Origin: Lanius collurio
Taxonomy: Eukaryota; Chordata; Aves; Passeriformes; Laniidae
DNA length: 64,000 nucleotides
Assembly: GCA_020086605.1 (NCBI GenBank)
Contig: JACBWW010000020.1
Span: 11,242,424 to 11,306,423 of the forward strand
Direction of reading: 5' to 3'
Translations under genes and position numbers: made by a program
The notes under the pieces: model-generated
What the model saw: only the letters and a program-made list of their open reading frames with translations
Database searches by the model: none
Told to the model about the DNA's origin: nothing
Part shown: positions 12,201-24,253 of the stretch, piece after piece
Layout of the letters: each line of letters opens with the position of its first letter
How positions within the stretch are numbered: the stretch's first letter is position 1

Positions 12201-12775
12201 TGCCATGATTTAACCCATGAGCCACTTGCTCACTCCCTCTCAGCGGGATGGGGGAGACAATCAGAAGGGTAAAAGTGAAAACATGTGGGTTGAGACAAAG
12301 TTAATTAGGTAAAAGAAAATCTGTGCACACAAGCAAAGCAAAACAAGGAATACATTCACAACTTCCTAAGGGCAGGAATGTTTTCAGCTATTTTCAGGAA
12401 AGTAGGGCTCTGTCACATGTAATGGTGACTTGGGCAGACAAACACCACCACTACGAATGACCCTTGTCCTTGCACCTTCTTCTTCCCCCAGCTCTATATG
12501 CTGAGCATGATGCCAAATGGTATGGAAAATTCCTTGGGTCAGATGTGATCAGCTGTCCCAGCTGGGTCTGTTCCTGGCTTCTTGTTCACCCCCCAGCCAA
12601 CTTGCTGGTGAAGTGGGTTGAGGAGCTGAAAAGGCATTGACGTTGTATAAGAACTGATCAGCAGTAATGAAAACAACTCTATGTTATCAACCCTGTTTTC
12701 AGCACAAACACAACACCCAGCCCCATACTGGCTACTGTGAAGAAAATCAACTCAACTGCTTCCAAAACTAGCACA
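12201..12775 (-). mobile_element. Solo ERV LTR with perfect 5 bp target duplication
   Basis: On the minus strand the block begins TGTGCTAG and ends with TTAAATCATGGCA, giving TG...CA ends. It is flanked on both sides by CCAGC (12196-12200 and 12776-12780), a perfect 5 bp target-site duplication as expected for ERVL-type elements. It is 575 bp long and belongs to the same family as 18492-19067; shared blocks include 'agcaaagcaaaacaagg' and 'aacactgttttcagc'-type segments. No viral genes are present, so it is a solo LTR left by LTR-LTR recombination. The family is common in bird genomes; I give no database name. Confidence 0.93.
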
Positions 12776-13626
12776 CCAGCATAAATATATTAATTCTCTC
12801 CTTAATTTTTAAACTAAAGAAATTATTTGTGATGAATCATAGTTAATAAAGAGATGGATGCCTTCAAAAGATGCTTCATGCCAATCAAGTGCAGTCATGT
12901 GCATATGTGATGGAGAAACTTTTTTTGTATCATGTGGCTTTATTAAAGTCTAGAAATCTCTAGAAATCAGACATGTACTTCATTATTTTTACATATTTCT
13001 TCTTTATTCTTTTTCATTCATTCACATTCATTCCCTGTCTCTCCCTTGAGACAGTACAGCAACTTAATACTTATATAATACTGTGAATTTGAGCAGAAAG
13101 TAAATATTCTCTTCAGATGCATAAATCAACTCCAATCTCTTTTTCAATACAGTAAATACTTCTTGGCAATATACTTTTTAATAATCTTAGTAATGAATTC
13201 CAAGAAAAAAAATAAAGAGAAAAAACAAGCAAGCAAAATTTCTTATTAAAAATATATTATGGATTCAGTTTTTCTCATTAGGAATTTCTGTATCAACAAA
13301 AATTTTAACTGCTGTGTTCTCATTTAAAGCCAAGATTATAGCCAGGAAAAAAGGTGACTGAAAATAATGAGCTATCAAGTTGTGCATGTCTTTAGGAAAG
13401 TGAAGCGATTCAGTCACTGTGTTCCAATATCATAGTTTCAAAGGAGAAATTCACAAGATAAAATCTTTTCTTTCTTGATTTTCTTACAACAGTCCCATGG
13501 TGGACTGAGTTCCCTTGTGGATGATCAGTCAGATTCTAGCAATCTCAAAAAAGTATGCTGCTACTCAAAAAAAAAAAAGCATTCAGCTTTGTTTGTAAAA
13601 CCTATACCTTTTCTGATATTTATTCT

Positions 13627-13629
<3 letters not shown>

Positions 13630-13656
<27 letters not shown>
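13630..13656. repeat. Poly(T) tract
   Basis: Twenty-seven consecutive T residues. It could be the tail of a decayed retrocopy on the minus strand, but nothing recognisable lies beside it. Confidence 0.85.
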
Positions 13657-13661
<5 letters not shown>

Positions 13662-16343
13662 ATTGCTAACATGACGTACTATCTCTGAAAAATGAATTAA
13701 ACTGGCTTTTTGCAGAGCTTCAAAAACATGTTCACAAGTAATGGATATTCACTTCAATATAAGCGTTTTACAATTATTTCAGGAGTCAGATTTTTTTTTT
13801 CTTCTTAGAGTTTTATTTAAAAGTTAAACTCAAATTTTTGGGTTTTTTGGCTTTCACCATCATTTCTTAACAGGAGCAAAGACAGTACTTATTCCATAAC
13901 GAGTGCTAACAAAAATGCCAGCCACGAAACTAACAAAATAGACATATGAATAAAATCAATCCTCTTACAAAGTATTGTATACATGTGAAAATTCTGCTTC
14001 TCATTAAATTTCTTTTATTGCTTTAAAGCACCTGTATTTTACGGGGGCTTCTCTGTGAAATATAAAACAAAGGTTTACAATACTTGGAGTTAAAATTGCA
14101 TCCATAATTTAAATAAATGTTGCTGGGTGAAGACATAATATCTAGCATCTCTTTCAGTAAACATAGCATCTTGTGGGATAACTCATATGTAGTTTACATT
14201 ATTTAAGATCTCAAAAAACTCACAAGTGTCATGTGAGTGTATTGACGTTCCAATTAATTCACTTGAGAATGTTTAAGACATGAAAGACATGAAAAGCAAA
14301 AAAAAATATTTAGAGAAGTACAAGTACGAAATAAAGGGTCTATTCTAATTTTGTTGGTTTTTTTTTTTTTTTTCTGACATATAATTCCATCTAGAAAAGA
14401 GCAAAAATTATTTTAGTGTTATTGTTATAGTGTGTTACTGGCTTATGTTGCTCTGTTTACTTCTGCACTGGCTGCCTTTAGGCTTAAATTTACTGTAAAT
14501 CCAAGTTGCTGAAGTAGGCATTGACTGTATCTCTGAAAACCTACCTTCAGGGATCTGTGCACACCCTCAATGCTTACAAGATTGATTTGTAGCTTCAAGC
14601 ATAAGACACTTAAGGGGATCTGAAAGTAGGATGGCCACACAGGTGAAGTGTTATATATCCTGCGTAGGGTGAGATAAGAAGCTGGATGCTCTGATAGTGC
14701 CCCCTGATGGCCAGCTCATGCAACCCTTTCAGCTAACACATGAACCAATAAAATATGTACTTCGGATGAAAATAATATATATATATTTAAATAAAGAACA
14801 AAACAAATCCCAAGCAAAAGTAATGCACTAATTGAAAAAAGGATATTCTGTTAAAAACCTATAAAAATTTAAGATATATGAAGTGCTTCACTTTTACATT
14901 TGACAGAAGTGTAGATCTGAGTCAAACTGAAACAAAATGAAACACCCCAATAACAATAATTTGGATCAACCCTTTTAAATATAAAAAAAAAAAAATTTTA
15001 AAGAAAATTGTTCCAGAGTCAATATTAAAACTTGTTATAAGGGCAAGGAAACCATCATGCAGGAAGATGGGACAGGAAGGTTATTTCATCTTTCCCTAAA
15101 TGAGAGGTGTTTACCCTAAAGAAGGTGTTTACTCAAGATATGGAAAAATCTGGATAGATTTTCTACATTTACAAAATCGTTTACATTTCCCATTGTTTAG
15201 CTGTCTTCTATCCGTCCAGGTGTTGTGTTAGTAATAGGTAAGTTGTCAATAATATTTGAAATACCACCACTTCATATGTACAATTAAATAACCCTGGGAG
15301 AAGAAAGGATTGTTGCATTCTCATAGTTTGAATATTCTGTGAAAAGAGGACAGACTTCCAACAAATGCACTTTACCTCAGAGTATCCTCTAGATTAAGAG
15401 AACTCATGTTTACGCTTTCTCAAAATATATCACATAAAGGAATACTATTATTTACAATATTGTCTCTTTAGTGTTTTATGCCCTTCTATCCTGAATAACA
15501 TTCTCTAAGGACCCAATTCAGCAAATATTACTGTAGTTGAATTATTTTGATTTCATGTTTCATCCCTTTGAATTCAAATGCATCAGGAAGATGAATGCAA
15601 GTAATAGTTACATAGGCATTTGGAGAATAGGGTCTGGAATTTAAATATAGTAGAGTATGTTGGTCTGATCATTCTAGGAAACATTTATTTCTATTAGAAA
15701 ACACTAATTTAAAACATCTCAATTTTTTAGGACTGGGGCAAATGAATTAAATGAAAAAATGGTGGGAAAAACGTTTTTGATCTGTAGGAAAAATTCCTGT
15801 GTTTTTTAATACTCTGGTCTATGAGGAACACATCCTTAAGCTTTCTTTGACTTAAAATAGAGTAAAGCCCATCATCTGGGAAAACAAAACCAAAGCAGTT
15901 ATCCAGGGGATGATATTCCTTTCAGTTTGATAGATGAGGACAGAAACTTGACTTTTTCACTTCTTGATAGCATTTGATAATTTCTGATTTAAGAGATATG
16001 TGAAATTGGTAAGATTTAATGAAATTCTGTGGTATGGAACACTGTCTTCTTTTCACACCACTTCATAAGTTGTTTAGAAAAGTCAAAGGATTATTATTCT
16101 TCTATATCTTCTTTGAGGCAACATAAATATAAATTTTTCCTTAGTATTTTATTCATGGCACTTATATAATATTTTTATTGAAAATTTCAATTTCTAGTAT
16201 TAACTGAATTATGCATTGATATAGGCTAAGCTTTTTTTTTTTAAGACAATAAACAAATTGCATATGTTTAGTGTTTCATTTTAAATATTACATATATAGC
16301 AAATTACTCCAAAAACAGTAAGTCTCCCTGAAATAGCATTACA

Positions 16344-16376
16344 GATATATATATATACATATATATATATACATAT
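16344..16376. repeat. TA microsatellite
   Basis: Alternating TA with CATA interruptions. It continues as degenerate ATGTAC/ATACAC sequence to about 16425. Confidence 0.85.
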
Positions 16377-17239
16377 GTACATACACCACTGTATAGAGAT
16401 ATATGTGTATATACACCTATACACTCCTAATAAGGAACATCTGCTGGCAGAACATGACTGCTACTTAAATATAAACCTTTGCTTATTTAATACACACATT
16501 GTATTTTATTTCTTCTAATAAAAGAAATTACTACTTTCTGTACTATTCTACTTCCATCATTTTGTCCTCCCCAATAATTACTATTTAGGAAGTGCACACC
16601 TCAGAGTTCTAGTAAATGTAGCTTATTTCCAAAATCTGTCTTTGGGAAGCCCTTTTCAGTGCTAAAAGACCTTTGAAATAAACTCTGAATGACCTGATAA
16701 ATACACTTGGTAAAAGGACCTTAGAGCTGGAAAGTCCATATATTTGAACCCTCTGCAGAACTTGGCATAATTTGATGGAACAGTACATCAAGTTTCGAGC
16801 TTACTTGGTCATAGTCTCTTCAGTATGTTTGCACTAATCACCAATACACAGACTAGACCAGACTTTTGTACTTTTGTCACCGAAGTCTGATCACCTTTTA
16901 TCTTCGTTAGTTATAACATACAAAGTTAGTATGCTGAGTGTACTGTGTCATGCTAAAGAACTGCAACATCATCTCTTACTGACAGCTTTGTTTTAAGGCT
17001 CAGCAAATCATCAGACAGGATCTTGTGCTTACTTTACTCATCCCTTAAGGAAGATATCTCCCAAACAGCTGCTCCTTATCTGCAGGCCTAAGCAGGTTTT
17101 TCTAATGACACCATCATTAGGAACCTCAGAAGAAAAGCTAAACATACATTTATTGCTGCCAAGCTTTTAATGTGTATTATCTGTTGACTTGTTTATCTTG
17201 GCATCAGAATTTTAATGTGGACTTCTTGGTGCTGCGACT

Positions 17240-17440
17240 ACTTGAACTAAAAGGAAAAATTTCTTCACATAAATTGTTGTCAAGCATTAGAATAGGCTTT
17301 CCAGAGAAGTGGTAGAGTCTTCATCTCTGGAAGTGCTCAAAAAATGCTTGGATGTGGCTTGAGAACATGGTGGTGGTGCAAGGTTGTCATTTGGAGTTTG
17401 TGATCTGTCTTTTCCCGCACTAATCTTTCTATGATTGTAA
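17240..17440 (+). mobile_element. CR1 LINE, short 3' fragment
   Basis: Plus-strand CR1 tail: 'aaggaaaaatttcttcacat', 'caagcattagaataggcttt', 'agaagtggtagagtcttcat', then a decayed 3' end 'tctttctatgatt'. Strong 5' truncation and many substitutions indicate age. Confidence 0.88.
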
Positions 17441-18491
17441 GTGAGAACAACTGGTGTATTTGTATTTCACAAATACAAAGAAATTTGTGAATTTGGTAAG
17501 CATTTGTAGGTGCAATAATTTGGTTTTGTCTTCTTTCTTCATGTGTTATGTCTCAGTGCAGGCTATATGACTATATATATATATATATATATACTTCACA
17601 CGTTAATGGCGAAAACTTGTGTTTCAACATTATGTTAAATAAAATGTATTTATGTGTCAGAGAAATAGCAATTTTATACTTGAGTTCTTCAAAGTTTTCA
17701 ATTTTAAATTATATGAGCTTGTACTTAATGGTGCCCAACTGCAACAGAATTTTCATTATCACATATTCTTATCTCTTTTAAAGGGAGATACAAATCTTTC
17801 TTGGGGAAAGAAAGAGCTAATATAGTATTAGCAAGGAAATTGGAAAAATTAAAACCAAAGGGATAGTATTTTTTCTTTAGATACAATCTCTACAAGTAGC
17901 AAGAGGTTAATTATTTTTACATAATGTTTTTATTTGAACCAATTGAAATGCATTTTCTTTACCGATCTGCCCATTTTATGTCTCCTACAGAAAACATCTT
18001 TTGCTTAACTTTATAACCTGTGTCCAAATATCATACTGTGTTTTTTTCTCCTTAATAACTTAAAGGGTCATTCCTGCTTGCTGTTGAACAGTTTGACCCA
18101 AGTCCAAACAAGCACTAAAGCTTAAATTCAAGCCTCCAAAATGTAAGACTGAAATGAATAGAAAATTATGTAATTAAATGCTTTGTTGGATGAAGGCCAG
18201 AGTGTTCAGTATCTTGAAGACTTTTGGGGGTATGAATAATCCAATGTAAGAAATAGTCCTATTTTAACAGTATGTATAAAGACATAATCATACCAAAACC
18301 AGAATTTTGAATTTATAGATGCACCTTAACTTCAATGTTGGGGAAGTTAATGTAAAGTTTTTAAGGAGACTGTGATTTTAGACCACTATTAAATGTACAT
18401 ACTTTGTAACTGGATGACATCAATTTACCAGTTTGATATTCTTCCTTCTTCTCCAACCAAACAAAAAATCTGAGAGAACCTCATTTGAAGT
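17441..18491. other. AT-rich DNA, no gene
   Basis: Contains the TA repeat listed at 17571-17593. Nothing else recognised. Confidence 0.55.
17571..17593. repeat. TA microsatellite
   Basis: About eleven TA units. The small open frame reading YIYIYIY here is a product of this repeat. Confidence 0.9.
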
Positions 18492-18754
18492 TGTATTGGG
18501 TCTTGAGGGAGTTCATTTTCTCACAGCAGCCCTCACAGTGCTGTTCCATGCCTTGGTAGCTGGAAATGTGTTGATAACACACCAGTGTTTTGGGTATTGC
18601 TGGGCAGGGCTGGCACAGCATCAGCGCTGTCTTTCAACATTCCCTCCCTCATCAAGGGGCTGGGAGTGGGCAAGATCCTGGCAGGGGACACAACCAGGCC
18701 AGCTGACCTAAACTGACCAAAGGGATGTTCCATACCATATGACACTAGCCCAGT

Positions 18755-18761
18755 TATAAAA
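18755..18761 (+). promoter_or_regulatory. TATA box of LTR
   Basis: TATAAAA in the context 'cagttataaaagct', about 130 bp before AATAAA. This intact core motif means the solo LTR could still act as a promoter; activity is not shown. Confidence 0.65.
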
Positions 18762-18885
18762 GCTAAGGATGGGTGGGATGGGGCATTTGTTATTTGCAGT
18801 GTTTGCCTTTGGACCAACCACTATATGTGCTGATGCCCTGCTTCTTGGGAAGTGGCTGAACATCACTTGATGATGGAAAGTAGAG

Positions 18886-18891
18886 AATAAA
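18886..18891 (+). terminator. Poly(A) signal of LTR
   Basis: AATAAA inside the solo LTR at the expected R position, followed by a T-rich stretch. Confidence 0.6.
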
Positions 18892-19164
18892 CTTTTTTTT
18901 CTCTTTGCTTATGCGTGCACAAACTTTTGCTTTTGCTTTAGTAAACTGCCTTATTTCAACCTATGAGTTGTTTTCCATTTTATGTTCTTCCCCGTGTCCA
19001 GCTTGGAAGGGGAGTGGTAGAGCAATTTCACAGGCACCTGGTGTCCAGCTAAGGTCTGTCCACAACAGAAATGTAGTCACTGATTCAAAACATTTCATCT
19101 TATCTTGTTCAGGTAACAGTCTTAACAGTCACCTTGGCTGCTCTTGTATACAAATAGACTTTTA

Positions 19165-19490
19165 TGGTCTAGATTGGAGGATGACTAGATGGTGTTCAGA
19201 ACAGGCTGGAAGATAGGCTACAAAATGTAGTGATTAAAATGTCACGATCTATCTCAGGAGAAGTAGCAAGGCTTGTACTCCGGGGGGTCTGTACTGGGAC
19301 CCGCATATTCCCTAATGGTCTGAAGGAGGTGATGGAGTGCTTGGTTATCAGGTTTGCAGGTAACTCCAAACAGAGTAATGAGTCAATATGATTGGGATAA
19401 TCTCTGCTATCCAGATGGACCTCAGCAGGTTGGAGGAATGGGCTGCCAGGAATCTTATGAAATTGAATCAGGATAAATGCCTCTAGGGAT
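19165..19490 (+). mobile_element. CR1 LINE, decayed internal fragment
   Basis: Plus-strand CR1 from the end of the reverse transcriptase region: 'ctgtactgggacccgcatat', 'gatggagtgcttggttatca', 'ggtttgcaggtaactccaaa', 'tggacctcagcaggttggag' and 'gaatgggctgccaggaatct'. It lacks the 3' tail and its frame is broken. The boundaries are approximate. Confidence 0.78.
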
Positions 19491-22039
19491 AAATCTATGA
19501 AGTCCCCAAGAAGTACAGGTCAAAATTATGCAAGAGTTAGTATGTGCATACACTAAAAAAATCGCAAACCTCCCAAACTGCAATCTCACTGCAAAACACA
19601 GTCTGCATATAATAAAGTTTAGAAAAATCTAAAGACAAAACAAGAGTTCATTATTTCCTTTAAGACTTCTTTCTGTCTAATAATCAAGATAAACTTCTGT
19701 AGTGGCATGAGACAGGTGGAAATATATGAGCAAGGGTTATAAATAATTGACTGAACTACCTTGTGGTGAGCAAAACCCAGCTTTTATCAATGAATTCTCA
19801 TGATAAGAGATTTCATCTATCCCAATATTCTTGAAAGGATTATGGCAGCAAGAAGAACAAAGTGAGTTCCTTAACATTTCACCAGGATTAATTTTTCATT
19901 ATTGAAAAAAACAGAATGGTTGATAGAAAATGGAACAGACTCTACACATCATCTAAGAGCTCTAGGAAAAAGCAAAGATAGCATCTTATATATTTAATTT
20001 CCTATTTGTATTAGTTTCTGCTTTTAAAATATGCATAAATATGTAATAAAAGCAGATTAAAAACCAACAGATAAAAAAACCCAACAACCCGTGAAGAGAT
20101 TTGTAAGCCATACAACTAAATCCCAAGGCATTTTCTTATGTATTTCTTAACAAAAATATTTATCTAGCATTGTCATCCATAATGTATTGAGGTCAACTAA
20201 AAATTAAACCACAGATGCTTGGTGAATTTCTAAGAATAGTAAACAATATATATTCTGGCTTGAGGAAGCATTATTCATTTATTTTCTCAAATTATATTTC
20301 TAAGAGCTGCTGATTTAGAAAGCAATACTGCTTATTCTTAATCGTGCATGGATACAGAAGCAACCTATTGTTAATGGGAAATGGGAACCCTTTACGTACT
20401 TCTAATTTCTGAGTTCTTGCATTAATCTTCATATTTCTCTTTCACAGAAAACTTATATTGAAGAAAATTAATGAAAACTAAGGAATCAATCCAAACTTCT
20501 TTTCTTTAGCTATGCAGTACAGATCAGAAACAGCTTATGAATGACCCTAAAAAAAAAAAAAAGAAGTTTTAATTTATGAGTTTATTTTAAGTTCTTTTCG
20601 AAAAGACTTTTTCTTAAAAAATGTAAGTCTGGCAGATGGAAAAAGGGAATTTGCTTTAACATTTTCTGATAAATTTCTATTGATAAATATACTTTTATAT
20701 CCACAGTTAACAGCTCCTGAGTAAAAACATATTAATAAAAAAATGCAGTACTTCCACCTTTGTAATGTAAGGTTCTTTGACTTAGAATGTAGCAGGTATA
20801 CTGTTATTCCTGAAACGTGCCATATTTGCAAAGATTCAGGTCATGCACATACTAGATTTTTATTTTATTGATGAAATTCAATCTATTCATGTAAGCTAAG
20901 CCCTTATGTCACAACTGTCTTTCCACATATTCTGTCAGAAATAGACATTATTCCTATAACATTTCCAGTAGTGACTGTGAAATTTTTTTAAATGTTTCTG
21001 TGAAAATAATTGCATGCACAAATTATGGCTAGTTGACATGACTGATGACATTTACCACTGTGAAAACCTTCAATCTGTAGTAAAAGTAGCATGCAAACTG
21101 ATTCTTATAATTGCATACCATAGGGGAAAATATTTCACATATTGATGTATTCAATATTTCAAGTAAGTGCTCTCAAGACACCATATTTTAACATTTGTGT
21201 TTAGTTACTGTAGCATCAGACTCCTAAGGTATGTAGTGATAACTGAGCACATACAAGACAAACGTTACACATAATCCCTAAAATTACTCATTCTAAGACC
21301 ATCACTAAATTTACACTAAGGTCTTCTGCTATAAATGTATTTGAAAATTTGTAAAAATTCAGTCTGCATCAATTATCATGTGTAATCTTTGAATTAAATT
21401 GATTCACAAACCTGAAGAAATTGTTGAAAGTTTTAACAATGACTTTTCTCCTTCCATGTAAGCTCTCTGCTTGCTCTCAGTATCATTTTTCTAGTAGCCA
21501 AGTGTAGGGGCTGTGCATTTTATTTTTTTTTTTCAAGGCTGCATTGGATAGTGGCTTCAGCAAACCAATTCAGATGCCTGCTTATCTCCACAATTAAGTT
21601 CTCATACTTCACATGCATATTATTGACATGCATTTTTATAACAATACAATCTGAAGCTTAACTGAACAATCCATATTTTCTAATGGTTGTTCATTTGTGT
21701 GTTCCAGTCTATTTTTCATATGTAGATTTCTGATGCTTGGTAATATCCAGATTTGTATCTGACCCTGTAGTTCAGATTCTTCCATTTCCTTGCTTGAGCT
21801 CTTGTACTGTATTAAAACCATTTTGGTTTTTTTACTCATCTCTTGCTTAGTCTGTGCTGAACTGTCACTCTTTATTATCTCCTTAGTTAATGATACCATG
21901 TTCTCCATCACTACTAACATAGCCTTCGCTTTTTCTGTGTGGATTCTAACGTTTTTACTCATCATACTGCACTGGAGTAAATCTTGACTGTAAGCATTTT
22001 AGATTATACAGTATAAACTAAGTAGCATTAGGACAGTAA
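19491..22039. other. AT-rich DNA with one unassigned reading frame
   Basis: No known repeat seen. A 109-codon minus-strand frame at 21636-21965, rich in lysine and glutamate, starts MMSKNVRIHTEKAKAML. It resembles no family I know and is most likely chance, although its composition looks more protein-like than its neighbours. Confidence 0.5.
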
Positions 22040-23150
22040 TTCATAGAAACATGGAGTCATAGAATAGTTTGTGTTCAAGATACCCTTAAAGATCATCGAG
22101 TCCAACTCCTTTTGCAGTGAGCAGTGACACCTGCAACTAGATGAGGTTGCTCAGAGACCCATCCAACCTGACCATGAATGCTTCCAGAGATGGGGCTTCC
22201 ACCACCTCTCTGGGCAACCTGTTTCACCACCCTCATTGCAAAATGTCTATCTAGTTTAAATCTCTTTTCTTTTAGTTTAAAGGCATTCCTCCTTTTCCTA
22301 TCACTACAGTTCCTACTAAGAAGTTTGTACCCAACTTGCTTACAAGCCCTCTTAATGTGTTGGCCACAATTAGGTCACTCGTAAGAGTTCTCTTCTTTGA
22401 GCTGAACAATCCCAATTCTCTTAGCCTTTCCTTGTAGAGAGGTGTTCCATTCCTCTGATCATTTTTGTGGTCCTCCTCTGAGCCTGCTCCAACAGGTCCA
22501 TCTTTTCTGTGCTGAGGACTCCAGAGCTGGATATGGTACTCCAGGTGGAGTTTTACCAAGGCAGAGTAGAGGGGCAGAATTTGGTGTCATTCACAAACTT
22601 GCTGAGTATACACTTGATCACACTATGACATTGATGAAGACAATGAACAGTACAGGTCCCAGTATGAACCTCTGAGGGGCACCTTTTGTCACTGATGGCC
22701 ATCAGGACTCTGAGCCATTGACCACTACCCTTTGAATGTGATCACACAACCAATTCCTCCTCCACTGAAAAGTCTAGCGATCAAATTCATCCCTGTCCAA
22801 TTTAGAAAGATATTGTGGGGCACCATGAAGGTCTTACAGCAGTCCAGACGCAGGACCATCTGTAGCTTTTCCCTTGTCCACTGATCTAGTCACTCCATCA
22901 CAGAAAGTGTATAGGTTGTTCAGGCAAAATTGGACCTTGGTGGGGCTGTGGTGGTTGCCTTGAACCACCCCCCTGTCCTCCACTGTGCCTTGGCATACCC
23001 TTCCATGATCTTCCCAGGCACAAAGGTAAGGCTGACAGGTCAGTAGTTCCCAGGGTCCTCCTTTTGACCTGTTTTAAAAATGGATGCAATGTTCTTTGCC
23101 TAAACCATATCCCTCAGGAGGCTTTCTAACGAGTGCCAAATTACTCTAGT
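22040..23150 (-). mobile_element. CR1 LINE, 1.1 kb with internal deletion
   Basis: In reverse complement it runs from the CR1 3' end ('catagaatagtttgtgttca', 'gatcatcgagtccaactcc') into the 3' part of the reverse transcriptase region ('aggctgacaggtcagtagtt'). At about 22578 the sequence jumps from 'agagtaggggcag'-like 3' sequence to 'tttggtgtcattcacaaact'. The segment that normally lies between these is missing, so there was an internal deletion. It is the same subfamily as the copy entering the window's right end at 63443. No intact enzyme frame remains. Confidence 0.93.
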
Positions 23151-24253
23151 CACTTAGAATCTCTTAACATTAGTGACAAAGTCCATGTTTTCTGATTGCA
23201 GAGTGCAAGAAGACATTAATAGCCATCTCAAGTCCTGTCGAGACACGATATAGCAAAGTCAAAAGGGTTATTCATTTGCTTAAAATTGAGGGAGTACTTA
23301 AATATTTTCATAACCTGAGACCTGAGGATCTCTCCGATATCTATTACTGTTAATTCTAGTGAAGACAGTGCAATCAAATTTATAACATCAGATGAGAATC
23401 AGATGAGAGTTTTCCCCAGAAAAAGCAAAACTGATAATTACTGGAAGCTTCTGATGGTAATTTAGTGTCTAATTAGATGGACTCTCATGTATTATTTAAA
23501 AAGTTTTGTACATGCAAATATTATTACAACTTGGGTTTTCTATGTATTAATGTAGTATATGAAACTTGTTAGTATTACCATGCAGTAGAGGACACTGTGT
23601 CGATATTACTAAAGATTACTCTGCATTTTGTGAAAATTATGTTATGCTCCTAGCTTTGGTAGTGACCTTTGGCAAATTACATATTTTGTTGTTGTCGTGG
23701 GGATTTTTTTCCTCACAGTTATTAATTTAGAAAACACAAGAGAACTTTGGAGTTCTATACTAACATCTAACCTAAATTATAAATCATAGTTCTGTGACTT
23801 CTACCCTATTTTTGCAAGTATGCTTTAGGAAAACGTAAAAATCCTGGAAGAGTTATAGAAAAGTATTCGAACCAGTATTTTCAAATGCTGAAAAAAGCAT
23901 ATGAAAACATGAGTGAAGATTTAATAGCAGATACTCAGACTATCTTTCCAGTCTCCAACAACTTGGTGTTCAGGGAATTCACATCTTTCTATTTATCAGT
24001 TCTTGAAATAGGAACACTTAGTATATACTCGTTCCATTTTTTCTCAAGAGAAATAGTAATCTGCAATGAATGAGAAGTGCTAATAAGCATTATTATTAGC
24101 ATGATAGAACATGATTGCTATTATTTTTCTTTCACCACCATCACACATATTGTCATTTTTCTGCTATTTATTAAGAAATAAATACTTCCCCATTCCTTAT
24201 AGTTCTGTGTTTTTCTGGACAAAAATATCTTCTTAAATTTATTTGGAGCTTGT
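23151..24253. other. AT-rich DNA, no gene
   Basis: Nothing recognised. A 'attcgaacc' string at about 23866 resembles a reversed tRNA B box, but no tRNA fold surrounds it. Confidence 0.55.

Larger units (their letters stand above)
12776..17239. other. AT-rich DNA with T-tracts and a TA repeat
   Basis: No gene recognised. It holds a 27-base T run at 13630-13656, a 16-base T run at 14358-14373 and a TA-rich microsatellite at 16344-16376. The open frames are short and unsupported. Confidence 0.55.
18492..19067 (+). mobile_element. Solo ERV LTR, plus strand
   Basis: Begins TGTATTGGG and ends CACAACA, 576 bp, almost the same length as its relative at 12201-12775, which lies in the opposite orientation. 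The flanks GAAGT (18487-18491) and GAAAT (19068-19072) are a 5 bp target duplication with one change. Internal order is that of an LTR: a conserved block 'taaactgaccaaagggat', TATAAAA at 18755-18761 and AATAAA at 18886-18891. It ends in a U5 region related to 'ctttgcttatgcgtgcac'. There is no internal coding region. The open frames at 18433-18817 and 18905-19216 are by-products. Confidence 0.93.

Noticed and set aside
23862..23876. Reversed tRNA B-box-like 'attcgaacc'
   Set aside because: No A box at the right distance and no cloverleaf on either strand.
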